Part shown: positions 10,789 through 23,240 of the stretch, piece by piece
Position numbering within the stretch: the first letter of the stretch is position 1
Layout: the number at the start of each line of letters is the position of its first letter
Assembly: GCF_900090045.1 (NCBI RefSeq)
Contig: NC_041782.1
Coordinates: 1,707,001-1,771,000, forward strand
DNA: 64,000 bases
Reading direction: 5' to 3'
DNA from: Plasmodium malariae
Taxonomy: Eukaryota > Apicomplexa > Aconoidasida > Haemosporida > Plasmodiidae
Translations under genes and position numbers: made by a program
The notes under the pieces: generated by a model
The model's input: only the letters and a program-made list of their open reading frames with translations
Databases searched by the model: none
What the model was told of the DNA's origin: nothing

Positions 10789-11803
10789 AAATAAATAAAT
10801 AAAACAAAATGAAGGAGAACTACAAGAGTATAATGACAATATATTAACAGTATCTTAACAACATTAAAACGTAATTGTTTTCAAATGTGTTTTCAAATAT
10901 ATTTGCAAATTTGTGATATGGTTATAACAAAAATACTTCAATAAAAAGCATAAAACAAAATTTAAACAAACAAATTTCGTACGTATGTACGTGTGCATAA
11001 ATATTTGCGCATGTATGCACATGTAACACTCGTGCAGTTGCACTACGAGTTGAAGAACGCTCACTCTGCATAAGCTTAAAATGGAGGAACAATACTTTTA
11101 ACTTTAACAACAACAACAAAAAAAAAAAAAAAAAGAAAACAAAAAAAAAAAAAAAAAAAAATTAATTATATAAATTAAAAAAAGAATAAATGAATGGATA
11201 GATGAACAAAACGGGGAAGGAAAAAAGACAACATGCTTTTTTATGGAAACAGAAAAGTTGAATAGATTTCTACACGTACGTATACTTAAGTGTACACATA
11301 TGCCTATATACGTATGTGTATATATGTGCATGTGTATAAACGTGCTAGTGTGAAATGCGGTGGAAGGAGGAAGTTTGAAGAGTTAGAACATGGGTCATAT
11401 TGTAAGGCAAAAAATATGCCTTATATAACGTTCTTTTTCGTACAACTGCGGTTATATCAGAATATAGTACAAAATGTTATTATGCGTATCTTCAGTATGT
11501 ATATATGTATTATCTATATATGTTTGTACGTTTTCCTATACGTATGTGTATGTTCATTTTATACATATATAAGCGCGAATGATCTTACATGGTCATGTGC
11601 GTATATGTGGTGAGCACTCAGTTCTTCAAGCCTACATGTGAACGTAGCAACACCCCTATACTCAGGAATGAAATAAAGTAATTACTGTATTTTTTGATTC
11701 ATAAATTTTGTCCTTCTGTACACTATTACATTTTTACTTCTCCGAGTTTTTATCCCCTCACAATTTGGAGGCTCCTATTTGGCACCTGACTCGTGCAGGT
11801 AGT
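9977..11803. other. Intergenic with coding-like islands on the plus strand
   Basis: Mostly AT-rich, but some islands look like exons of an unresolved plus-strand gene. 10809-10827 is ATG plus KENYK and a donor (A|GTATAA). 11038 onward follows a CGTGCAG acceptor and opens ALRVEERSLCISLKW in matching phase, but runs into poly-Lys. 11346-11460 reads VKCGGRRKFEELEHG and continues. 11622-11681 follows GAGCACTCAG and reads FFKPTCERSNTPILRNEIK to a stop, with a second open frame ending VNVATPLYSGMK. I could not join them unambiguously. 10640-10735 is also less AT-rich but has competing frames on both strands. Confidence 0.3.
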
Positions 11804-14800
11804 TTATATTTTCTTATTAAATAATATACTAGTAATTTTATATGGAAAAATGTTATTATGTAATAAGTTGGTGAGTTTATTATTTTTAGTTGAGTAGGTT
11901 TTTTCGGGAGCATGTTCCCATTGTACCATATTATGTACATTCCTATTTTCGCAAAAATGAAGTTGTGAAATATTTGTAGATATTTTGTTTTCTTTAACAT
12001 TCCACTTTGTGCATAAGTATGATTTATTCTTTCCTATCATAACTGTGTTACATTTACTTTTATAGTTGTCTTTATGTAGTATAGCTAATTTTTGTACCGT
12101 ACCATGTGAGTTTCTCCCACCTGTACAACTTTTATGAGTAGTGCAGTAATTGGTACCTCCATTGTTAAAATTGCCTCCACCATTGATATTTCCTCCATTG
12201 TTGAGGTTAGCTCCACTGATGATGCCGCCCCTTATTGCCCCTCTCCGAGTTATGTACTTCATGCATTTGTTTTTTCTTAACTCATTGTTACTTTCTAACG
12301 CATTAAAAGTTAATCCTGTTTTTGAAATTCCCTCTTCCTCTTTTTTTCTCTCATGTTGGAAAAGTTTTTCTGACCAGGACAGGTTCTTTTTACTACTGTT
12401 CATATTTTTTGTTTCATTCGCATTTCTTCCTGTGTTAATTATTGCACACCCTTTATCTTTAATGCATTTAGTGGCAATTGTGTTGCTTACGTTGTCTATG
12501 CCTCCCACACTGCCTATGCTCCCTATAATGCTTATGTTTTCCCCCTTCACATTTCGGTGCACATTTATTTTTCTCTTCTGGGGTGGAGTAACAATTTTGC
12601 TAGACTGCGCAGAAGGAGATGGTGGCTGTACATTTGTATTAACACGGTCATGTGCTACATTAACACGGTCATGTGCTACATTAACACGGTTATGTGCTAC
12701 ATTAACACGGTCATGTGCTTCACTAACACGGTCATGTGCTTCACTAACATGGTCATGTGCTACATTAAGATGATCACCTACATACCTTTCTTCTCTCTTC
12801 TTAGTCGTTGTACATACCTTGGGGTATCTTTTCCCCCCTACCAGATTGACCAAGCACTGATTTCCTCTTTCTTCCCTCTTAGCATAATGAGAGTTGCGCA
12901 AGTTAACAGACACTTGCTTACCATTATATAAATATGGAACATTGTTTAAAAAAACATTACCCTTTTTATTTAATGTATTTATGTTATATGGCTGTTTTAT
13001 ATGTTTTGCATATTTTGTAAGTCTCCTATGATCGCATTCGTTATATATTTTATTTGCTTTATTTGTTATCTTACAAGTATCGGCTTTCATCAAATCAGCT
13101 GATAAGTGTAGAGGAAATTTTGATTTTCTCCTTTGGTTTTGGAATAGCTCTACATTTATCGCCTGCTCGTTCATGTAAGAATGCAACAGATTGTTAAGTG
13201 GAGGTGCTTCTCGAGGGGGTGCTTCCTGAGGAGGTGCCTGTTCAGTGGAAATAATACCGTGTTGCTCTTTATCGTTTGCGAAAGAGTAATCTTTCCTCTT
13301 ATCATTAGTTTTTATTTTTTCATTTTTAGTAAATTTATCATGCATTCTTTCTTCTGTACAGTACATGTCTTTTTTATCATTTTCAACTAAATTATTGCAT
13401 TCATCATTGTTATTATGACAGATTTCCATATTTTCTTTGCTACTCCTTATGTATGAAGCGAACATTTGGGGATTTGTGTTTTGTACGGGATTGTCTACTT
13501 TTAATCTAGCTTCGATTTCTAAGGGATGATCATCTTTTTCGTGAGCAGCCTCTCCTGGATTGCTACCACTTCGTTTATTGCTAATACTCACCGCATGCTC
13601 CTTTATGGCCTTTCCCGAGGGGCTCTTTTTCGGCCTTCTTCTAGTACACTGTGGTCTTATGTTATCACCACAGGTCTCTCGCATTAGACTCTCTACTTCT
13701 TTACGAATATGGTTAATCTCCCTTGGCACTATATACAAATTAGATGCATTTAATATTTTTTTCTCTTGATCATCATATACTTTGTTAGTGCTATGTGTGT
13801 ATACGTTATTTAAACTAAAATGGTTATCTATGGTTAGTTTGTCTTTTAAAAATGAGTTCATGTTTTTTACTTTATCATCATTTATCCCTTCAATTTCGTT
13901 ATGATGAACATAGTTACTCGCATTTTTTTCATCATTACTCTTATTTGTTCTTTTTGAAAATTTTTCAAAATTATAACTGTTGTAACTATGGCGAACAGAC
14001 TGATTCCATGCCTTTGCCGTAAAATAAGAGTCTTCATACGCCTTGTTATATAGAAAAGGTTCATTCTGATATATGTTTAAATGTTTGCTAGTGGAAGGCA
14101 TGTACATGTTTTTCCCCTGATCATCGTTACTTTTTTGTGTTATATGGGAGAGAGTAGCACCCGTGGGTGAGCCCACCCCCATATGTGTACATTTCACATG
14201 ACTGCTACCTCCGCTATTATTACCATTGTCCTTAATTCCGTCAATTCCGTTAATTCCGCTAATACCGTTAATACCGCTAATACCGTTAATACCGCTAATA
14301 CCGCTAATACCGCTAATTCCGCTAATGCCGCTAATACCGCAATTGCTTCCCTTTTGAGGGTATATCGCACCTCTGTGGATGCCCACCGGCAAATGCTGCT
14401 GTTCTGAACTAGTCATGCAGCCCTTACTGCAATGGTAAGAATTTGGCTCAGTTGTGTAATCGTTTTTATCTTTGCTCGTGTTTTCGATGCCACTAATTTG
14501 TTGATCCATCCTATATGCATCTGTTTTATTATTATAAGCATCACTGGGAGGAGTTATAACCCTCTCATGTATGCCATTGTTCGAACTGCTTAACCTTTTT
14601 AATAAATCTAGTTCTTTTTCTTGCCCTCGCAAATTTATTTCCTGATAGGAACTACTGTTCAATTCATTCATTTCGTCTCTTTCTATCTGAGTTACATTTT
14701 TTAAAAGCAAACTTTTCTTTTCATACGTCGAACAAACATGTTCATTGTCACAATTTTTATTTTTATTTTTTTCTATAAAAGAAAGATCATCGTTTGGATT

Positions 14801-17800
14801 CGCCTTTTTCTCACTTAAATGATCCTCTATCGTTTTACCAACATCGTTATGGTTATCGATGATGTTATCGATGCTGTTATCGATACGATTATCACTACAG
14901 TCTTCATCACAGTCCTTATTACAGTCTTCATTACAGACATCGCTACAGCCTCTGCTACCACCATCATTATGTTCATCCTTATTAGTCAACTTCTTTTTTT
15001 TCATCTTGTCCAACTTCGTTTTTAACCCCCTTTTAAAATAAAGTATGCATGTTTTTCTCTTTTCTAGATAGCTGCAATATTTATTGTAGGCTAACTCACC
15101 ACTGCGCTTGTTGTACGTCCTTCTTGTACTATTCAAACTATTCGTACTGTTTGCATTGCTTGCATTGTTTGCACTGTTTACACTGTGTGCAAGGTTTGCT
15201 TTTTTTCCCCTTTTGGTTTGACAAAAACTATTTGTTTCCCTGGAAGATGTATTGTAATTGTTCCTTTCCATTTTATCCTCTTTTTTCCTAGGAGCCTCTC
15301 CCTTTTCAAGTAAATAATTTTTTTTTATTTTATTATTTTCTATTTTATTCGTGAAATACTTTTTATGGTTGAATAACAGTCTTGTAAGGCGTTTATTGTT
15401 ATGTCCTTCCATTTTACTACTGACTATACCTTTGCCATGTGAAATATAATTTTCCATTTTTGGGTAATTCTTTCCCATTGATTTTTCTTCTTTCTTTATA
15501 TTGGACAAAGTAACATGCAGCAGTTTATTTTTTACGTCATTGTTAGTGCAGATAGAGACAGTATGACCTTCGTCTCTCATGTTGAGCTTTCTACTGTTTA
15601 TTTTTCCATTTATTTCTACCTTTGTATTCCCATTTATGGCAGCCTTTTTTGGAAATGTAGCTGCCTCTTCATCTTCTCGCTTTCTATTTTTCTCATCCTT
15701 CTTTCTCACATCTCCATTCATATTGTTTAAAAATTGTTCTAATGTTAATTCATTACTTGATGCGTTCTCTCCCTGCATTTTTCTCTTCATTGTTGTTATA
15801 ATCTTTTTCTTATTTTTCATCGTAGTGTCTGTTATAATATTTCGAATAGAATAGTTTTCTTTCATCCGTGAGGGTGTATTTCCCATGGAATTATTAGACA
15901 GAAGAGTAGAAGAGATTAAGGGCTTCTCTCTTCGTTTGGTCACATTGGGCAAACGTTTACTATAACTAAAATTAATATTATAATTTTTACTGCTGTCATT
16001 GTTATTATTTCTCTTATTACTATTATTCCCCTTATCATTGTTTTCACTATCATTATTCGCGTTATACTTCTTCACGTATGAGGTTAACATAATTTTTCTT
16101 TTTTCAACCCCGCTCGAGGTTTTTCCTTTCTCATTTTTCTCTACGCCGTTATTGCATTCACTCTTCTTCCCCGAAATATTATTCCACTTGGTAATATTTA
16201 CGTCATTCTTATTCCATTTGTTGGTAGCATCCTCTATACCTGTTATTCTATGAGTAAATCCCTTTACGCTACTTCTTCCCAATGCATTCACATGCCTTCC
16301 TCTAGTTGCACATATGCCATTGATAATACATTTATCATTATTATGAACTGCTACATCTACGTAGTTACCCGTATATACTTTATTCACATAAACATTTTTG
16401 CCATTGGTAGTGTCTAATTTTTTATTTTCATTTTTTATATCAAAATTGTAGGTTAGTACCTTTTTTTTTTCTTGTCTGTTGCGCTGATTATTAATTAAGC
16501 TTTCTCTAAATGGTTGTTTTCTTATTACATTTTTTAAAAAATTTGTTTTTTCAAACTTTGAACCTTTTGTGTCTTTTCTAGAATCGTTGATAAGAACATT
16601 AGAATATTTATTATCTTCATACAATTCGTTTAGATTTTTTTTTTTGTTTTGTTTTTTTGTCTGTTTCCCATATTTCTTACTTACATCCCTTTCAAGTAAT
16701 ATATTTTTACTAAATTTTTCGACAAAATTTTCATGCATTTCATTTTTATCTTTTTTCATCTTACCTTTTGCACATTGTTTAATGTAACTAGCTGATTGGA
16801 GAACACCTACTGCCTTTCTATCGACTCTATCCAATTCAGCAGCTGTCAAGGAATAATTACTACCTCCTTTCTTTTCTAACCAGTGGTTGTACAAATTATC
16901 ACTCCGTTTTATGTTTTTCTCACTGTACTGATGATTCCTCTTTTTTGTTTCATATAACACTCCTATTGTTCTTCTAACACTGGGGAGTAAGAACACATTT
17001 TTTATTATTTTCCCTGCTCTTCCAGGTTCTTTACAGAATTTAATTTTTCTGTTTTTTTGCTCTACTTTGGGAGTAATGAAGTCATTCTTTTTTTTATTTT
17101 CACCTTCTAGTTGTACTCCTGATATAGTATGTCTTTTTGAAATGGACGTTTGTTTGACATTACTGTAATTGTAACTTCTGTTGATACGTTTGCTACTACT
17201 GTTGTTACTATGCTTATTTTTTTTTGCACCGCTTTTTCCATTTGCGCACTTAGTAATGGTAGATATGCTCTTATTTTCATTTTCATTTCGCTTGTCAGGT
17301 ATACTCTTTTTATCTATAAATATGTTCAGTTTTGCATTATACAAATGGTTTTCTACTGGAGTGGGGTTTCTTATTATGAACAAGTTTCTTTTATTCTCTT
17401 TGTTCAATTTGTTGTTAAAAAAAAGGACTTTTTTTTTATTCTTATCAAATACACATGTTCCATATTTTACAATTTTGCTTTTTTTCTTTTCTGAATTAAA
17501 GCAATATTTTACCTTTTTCATTTTATTCATTGATCTTCTCTTTTTTATTTTCAATTTGCATGATACATTTTTTTTCTTCAAAATTTCTTTTATTTCGTTT
17601 AGCTTCTTTCTACTCCTTATTATTATCTTTTTTCCCCTTTCTCTCCTCAATTTTTCCTTTATTGCACCTTTTTTATACTTGTTCGTTTCGTTAAGCTCCT
17701 CAAGCAGTAGTTTGTTTACTGCCACTCCTTCTTCTAGATCATCCAATGTTCCTATACAAAATTTTATTAATTTCTCTTGGGATGAATGGATGACTTTTTC

Positions 17801-20800
17801 TGCTTTATCCCCCAACGTATTATCTATTTTATTGTCCCATTTATCGCTCCGTTCAAGTAGGGACTGGTCTACTTGCATATGTGCTGGCTCCCCCTTAAAT
17901 CTGTTTTCCAAATCAGAAGGATCTATATTAAAATCAATCTGCTCCTCCTTTTCTATATTTTCCTCTTCTTCTTTAATTTCTCTATCCAATGCGTTTTCCA
18001 GCTCATACTGCAAGGCGTCTTTAAACTCATCTTCTTCGTACTCTGCGTCTACTCCAGCGTCTACAACTGCATCTACATCTGCATCTACATCTGCATCTAC
18101 TTCCGTATCCATTACATCTTTGAAGATGAGGGCTTCTAACTCGCTTCGAAAAGAACCCAGGTTTGATTCCTCGGAATCCTTTTCGTCATATTGTTCCATG
18201 TAGTCACCTTCCAAAATTAACTGCCTTTTCTCTTTTGATGCATATATGTCCAAACATTCAGTTGTTAATAATGATGTAACTCTATTTACATTTTCTAGTG
18301 CGCATTCTTGTTTGTCTTCAACTGGAAGACAAGATATAGACTCATTCGTAATGCTACCTTGTATCATCTGTCTTTTTCCGTAATTCTCATTTTCATCCTT
18401 TATCACTTCATAACATAGATTATTATCTATTTGCTTATACTCCTTATCTTTTAAAATTATGCTCTCTTTAGAATCGTTTATCTCTTTTTTAGATGAAATA
18501 AAATTTTTTGAAAAATTTATATCTGAAGAAGGGGAATGGTAACTTTTACATAAATTGTTCATATTTAATTTTATAGTTTCTACTTTCTTCTTTTCGCCTA
18601 CAATATTGGACTCCATAGAGGTAGAGAAGCTATCACTAAGATGTTTTTCATTCGATAAAGAATCATTTTTGTATTTTTTAGACGCATGTTGGAACTTTTC
18701 ACTAATAACATCATCGTTTTGCTTCAAGCCACTTGTTCTATCACTACACACAAGAACACTGCACTTTCTGCTAATATTTTGAAGAAAATGCTTTTCTACA
18801 TAACAATTTTTATTGATTATTTGTCCCGCACAAATACAGCTATTCTTTGAACTATCATAACTTTCGTTAGTACCACAGGAATCATAAACATTGAGGGGCG
18901 ATGTGCACTGGTTTTGCTCACTTCGATCATTTACACCAGTTACACCATTTATTCCACTTAAAATAATTATACTTTGTCCATCCTTTCCACTAACCTCTCC
19001 ATGTGAGCTACTTTTTATATACATTTCTTTAGTCCCATACATCGTATCATCATTATTTGTGTTCTTTCGATTTCTTACCCTCATTGTTATTCCTTCTTTT
19101 TCCTTATTTACATTTGAACTGCTAGTACTTAAAAAACTGCTCTTAAATACGTTCGCTGGCCCATTTCTTGCATTTCCCTTTTTGGCCTCTTCCAAAATGG
19201 CGGCGTTCTTGTGGCTGCTCTTTTTGGTAGAAGGAGTAGCAGCAGTAGAAGTAGCAGTAGTAGCAGTAGCAGCAGTAGCAGTAGAAGTAGCAGCAGTGGT
19301 AGTAGTAGCAGTAGCAGTAGAAGTAGCAGCAGTGGTAGTAGTAGCAGTAGCAGTAGTAGCAGTAGCAGTAGTAGCAGTAGCAGCAGTAGCAGTAGCAGTA
19401 GTAGCAGTAGTAGCAGTAGCAGCAGTAGCAGTAGCAGCAGTAGCAGTAGCAGCAGTAGCAGTAGCAGTAGCAGTAGCAGCAGTAGCAGTAGCAGTAGCAG
19501 CAGTAGCAGCGCCCGCATCGTTGTTAACTTGCACTTTGTTGCCTACTACACAAAATTCATCTCTTATTTTTTCAACAACAAACTTGTCATCATTTATTTT
19601 ACCCCTTACGACTTCCAGTTCAGTATACGGAAGAATATACAACTTGTTATTTTCGTCAGGTGGTTCTTCGTTCTTTTTTAATTTTTTTAAAAAGGAAGTA
19701 TTTTCTGGAATTTCTTCCAACACTTTACATTTTTGAGACTCATTACTTTCGACTACCTGCGCACATTTTCCGCAACTCTCATTATTCATTTCTATTTCAA
19801 TCAAGCTGGTGTTTTTCGACAACTCAGCGCTCCTTCCCCCGCTGTTTCTACTAGAACTGTGCATAATTTTTCCATTTTCCCCTGAATTGTGCATAATTTT
19901 CCCATTTTCACATGAACTATGCATAATTTTTCCATTTTCACATGAACTATGCATAATTTTTCCATATTCATCTGCAGTGCTCACACTTTTTCCATTTTCC
20001 CTATCCTTTCTGCTCGAAGTGAACACATTTTCCTGAAGATCTACAATCAACGAAACGTAGTTTCTCTCGTGGCTTCCTCTTTTTGGGAATTCTTCCATTT
20101 TGTTAAATTCCATTTCTGAAACTACGCTCACGGTAGGCATTTCCTTATTTGATACCACCGGAGCAGTTGATATATATTTTTTTTTTTTGACTACATTATT
20201 TTCTTCATTTTTAAGGAAAAACTGCTTAGACGCTACATGGTTAGCGCTTTTATTTTCTAAATAATCTGTACCTTTTTTTATTTCAGGAAATAATTTTTTT
20301 TTTTTTTTGTTTTTTAGTTCAATTAATTTGTTGATATTTTTTTTATGATTATTTAAAATTTTTATTTTTGATCTTTCACTAAGTTCGTTGCAGGTTTTTA
20401 ACGTCTTCTTGTAGTCAAACTGATTAGTTCCTGCCACACATATGCTGTCACAGTTGGGTTGGTTAACATAGTTTATCTGCTTGCTGTTATAATCGGCTCG
20501 CTGGAAGTTTTTGGCACTGCCTTTGATCTGGGTATAACTGATTGTGTTTCGGTTCATGGTGGTACCACTGAGGTGCTCTGAGCTGCTGACATTGTACATT
20601 TTATTCGAATTACAGGTAGTGTAAGAACAACATTCAGGGATGCTTCCTCTGTTAATTGGCATCATCATTGTATCTTTCTCCACATTAGTCATGTTATTGT
20701 TATTATTTTTACCTTTTTGGGAATGATAACTATTAGTACTCTTATCACTACTGTTATATTGATTAAAAGGGGAAAAAACATTTGCAACATTATGACCATG

Positions 20801-23005
20801 TTCAGGTTGTTGAATATAATTTATCTTCTTATAACTATTATACAAAGAACAGCAGGCTTTACTGCATTTATTTTGTATTTGTATATTGTACGAGTTAGGA
20901 GATAAAAAAACATGTTCATATATTTGAAATTCCATAGTTGAGTTTTCGTCTATCCTTATGTTATTCTTTTTTGCGTATTGTTCAATTTCCAGAGAGAGTT
21001 TGAACGAGTGTGTGGTATTGATAATGCCGCTGTGACCGCTACAGTTGACAGTAGTACTGCTTCTATTAGCATTATTATCGCGAGCACTGCTTCTATTATC
21101 ATTATGACAACTAATACTATTGCTATTACCATTATTGCCGCTATAACTTCTATTGCCGTTACTGCTCCTGTTTCTTTTGCCAGATATGCCGACCTGTGGA
21201 GGTCCCAGAGCATCATCACAGTACAAATTAAGATTGTGCACAGGGAAGAAGGTACCCTTGAACCAAGGATGATTCAAAGCTTCGTTAATGTTATATCTTA
21301 TTTTAAAATTTGGTTCTAAGCAATGAAATATTAAATCAAGCGCTTGATTGGATAGATGTAATCCTTTTTTATCTTTTAACAATTCGTTATATTTTTTATT
21401 TTTCAACATATTCCAATATATATCTTTATTTAGTGCACACCTGAACAGTTCATGTTTTGTTAAACAAAAATATAGAATATATCCTGTACAAAAAATATCA
21501 ACTTTTGTTGGGTCATATTTACATTTTTCATATATTTCTGGAGGTCTGAAAATTTTCCCAAAAACCTTTGTATACTCTTCTAATATAACTTCATGCTTTT
21601 TATTTATATTAAAATATATAGCTTGCCCAGGATCATTTAACACTGGGTATATTAAACCATTCTTTTCATTTTCAAACAAGAGTATATTTTCTAGGGATAT
21701 ATCTCTTAATGCCATTTTTTTTGAATGCAAAAATTTAATAGCTAATAAAATTTGATAAAACAAATATCTAGCTTCTTCTTCTGAAAATGATTTATTTCTA
21801 TGCTTCATAACTTCAAACAAATCACCATGGATAGCAAAAGGCATAACCATATAGACATACAAATTATCATCAAAAATATTATCGCAACTCAATATATTAC
21901 TATGACCACTCATATTATCTCTATAATAGTACTCTGACAGCGGATCTTCTTGCACTTTATCCTTTGCCATTTCTATAAGATGTTTAGATAATATTTTAAT
22001 AGCCTTCTGGGTATTTACTAAACTTTTATCAACATCTTCAATTACTTCGGATAAGTAGACACTCCCATAAATTGCAGATTGAAGAATGTTAATTAACTTG
22101 TACTTCGACTGACTGCATTCAATGACGTTTCCAGCCAAATTGTAAGATAGCGAAGTGAACTGAGAAAAGGGAACAAAGACACGTAGGTAGGTAAGAGTAT
22201 ATAGGTAAGAGTAGATAGGTAAGAGTAGATAGGTAAGAGTAGATAGGTAAGAGTAGATAGGTACGGCAGACAGCTAGTGCAGATAAAAGTGGATAAATAT
22301 ACGAAATAATATAAGAAGTAAGTTGCTGCTAATAAAGGGGGAAAAAAGTACGTCTTAAGCGTAAAATGATGCTCACAGAATGGGCCTATATACAGCATAT
22401 AAATACAAACAGTTCGCAATTACACTAACGACATATTGATAATACAAAAAAATGTGGTTAAAGAATGGTACATTTCATTACAAACAAAAATGCATGCTTG
22501 TATATATTTACTTATGTACATATGTATGTATGTACATTTGTATGTATGTACATATGTAATAAGTAGTTATGCGTATTACGTATTTCATTTTGTGTTCCCT
22601 TGGTAAGTTCTCAAAGTACTCATCATTTTTTTCACTAGTATATTTGTACTGATAAAAAAAGTTCTTTTGATTTTTAGACATAATTCCTCCTGGATTAATA
22701 TCAAAATATAGGCAATCGTTTTGTTTTTCTTTTCCATTTCTATTTTTTACTTTTAATTTTAATTTCAGTGAAACGCAAATATTATTTATGTCAAAGGTTT
22801 TACTTAAAGCTGAAAGTTCTACACTATTGCTACAGCCCTCGTTCAGGTAGGATGGTGGCCTAAATGCCACTCTGTGCTTTTCACATTTTTGCTTATAAAA
22901 TTTGTGTATATTTTGTATTAACTCATTGTCGATATTTATGCAGTTATGAACGCTGTTGTCTGAATGGTTTTTCAAGAAATTATGGAATTGTGTTTTTAAT
23001 TGCAT
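11804..23005 (-). CDS. Giant orphan protein kinase with degenerate catalytic motifs
   Basis: About 3,593 residues in two exons: 22580-23005 (ATG at 23005; donor TAC|GTAATA) and 11804-22159 (acceptor TTTTCTCAG), phase 0. Exon 2 has no usable ATG before the kinase domain, only a TTG at 22138, so the upstream exon is needed. Residues 1-142 are an unrecognised N-terminal region (KHRVAFRPPSYLNEG, FDINPGG). The kinase domain spans about 160-450. The VAIK-type lysine is present (K197 in AIKIL) and so is Asp295 of the catalytic loop. But the loop reads ALRDISLENILL (His of HRD replaced by Leu), the DFG motif is DPG (D318), and the glycine loop (LQSAIYGSVY) lacks its first two glycines. RPPE stands for APE. 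The remaining 3,100 residues are Asn/Lys/Ser-rich with in-frame repeats. By remembered order it corresponds to the P. falciparum orphan kinase PFC0485w. Confidence 0.85.
12636..12772 (-). repeat. In-frame 21-nt repeat in the kinase
   Basis: Six copies encoding the heptad AHDRVNV/AHDRVSE near the C-terminal part of the kinase. Copies differ at one or two codons only, typical of recent slippage in a disordered tail. Confidence 0.9.
14225..14342 (-). repeat. In-frame 9-nt repeat (Gly-Ile-Ser / Gly-Ile-Asn)
   Basis: About twelve 9-nt units encoding GIS or GIN in the disordered part of the kinase. The unit keeps the reading frame. Confidence 0.9.
18045..18110 (-). repeat. In-frame 12-nt repeat (Asp-Ala-Asp-Val)
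   Basis: Five units encoding DADV/DAVV/DAGV in an acidic segment, followed by EYEEDEF. It adds negative charge to an already acidic stretch of the kinase. Confidence 0.8.
19215..19512 (-). repeat. In-frame Ala/Thr trinucleotide tract
   Basis: About 95 codons of Ala and Thr only (with a few Ser), built from GCT/GCA and ACT repeats. The Ala/Thr order is irregular (AT, AAT, TT), so DNA slippage, rather than selection for a fixed motif, probably shaped it. All six frames are open here, which creates spurious poly-Leu and poly-Ser frames. Confidence 0.95.
19858..19985 (-). repeat. In-frame 36-nt repeat (ENGKIMHSSC)
   Basis: Four copies encoding about twelve residues with the core ENGKIMHSS, in the disordered region of the kinase. 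Confidence 0.85.
22185..22263. repeat. 14-nt minisatellite in the kinase intron
   Basis: Copies of GTAGATAGGTAAGA and variants inside the single intron of the kinase (22160-22579), close to the acceptor. Confidence 0.9.
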
Positions 23006-23029
23006 AATTGAATCGTTTCGTTCCCTTTT

Positions 23030-23240
23030 ATTTTATGTATTTATTAGCTTATTTGTTGGTTAATTTATTAGCTTATTCGTTGGTTAATTTATTAGCTTAT
23101 TCGTTGGTTAATTTATTAGCTTATTCGTTGGTTAATTTATTAGCTTATTCGTTGGTTAATTTATTAGCTTATTTGTTCGTTTATTTATTAGCTTATGTGT
23201 TCGTTTATTTATTAGCTTATGTGTTCGTTTATTTGTCTAT
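23030..23240. repeat. 24-nt minisatellite upstream of the kinase
   Basis: About eight copies of TTAATTTATTAGCTTATTCG plus TTGG, the last ones changed to GTTCGTTTATTTATTAGC. It lies immediately upstream of the kinase start codon, so it is part of the 5' UTR or promoter. Confidence 0.95.

Noticed and set aside
19129..19681. Poly-Leu, poly-Ser and Val/Ala-rich frames
   Set aside because: All are other-frame readings of the in-frame Ala/Thr trinucleotide tract of the kinase.
17181..19736. Long plus-strand frames (up to 340 codons) opposite the giant kinase
   Set aside because: They are Ser/Phe/Leu-rich mirror frames of Asn/Lys/Glu codons and repeat tracts of the kinase; no start context or domain, and the kinase frame is continuous.
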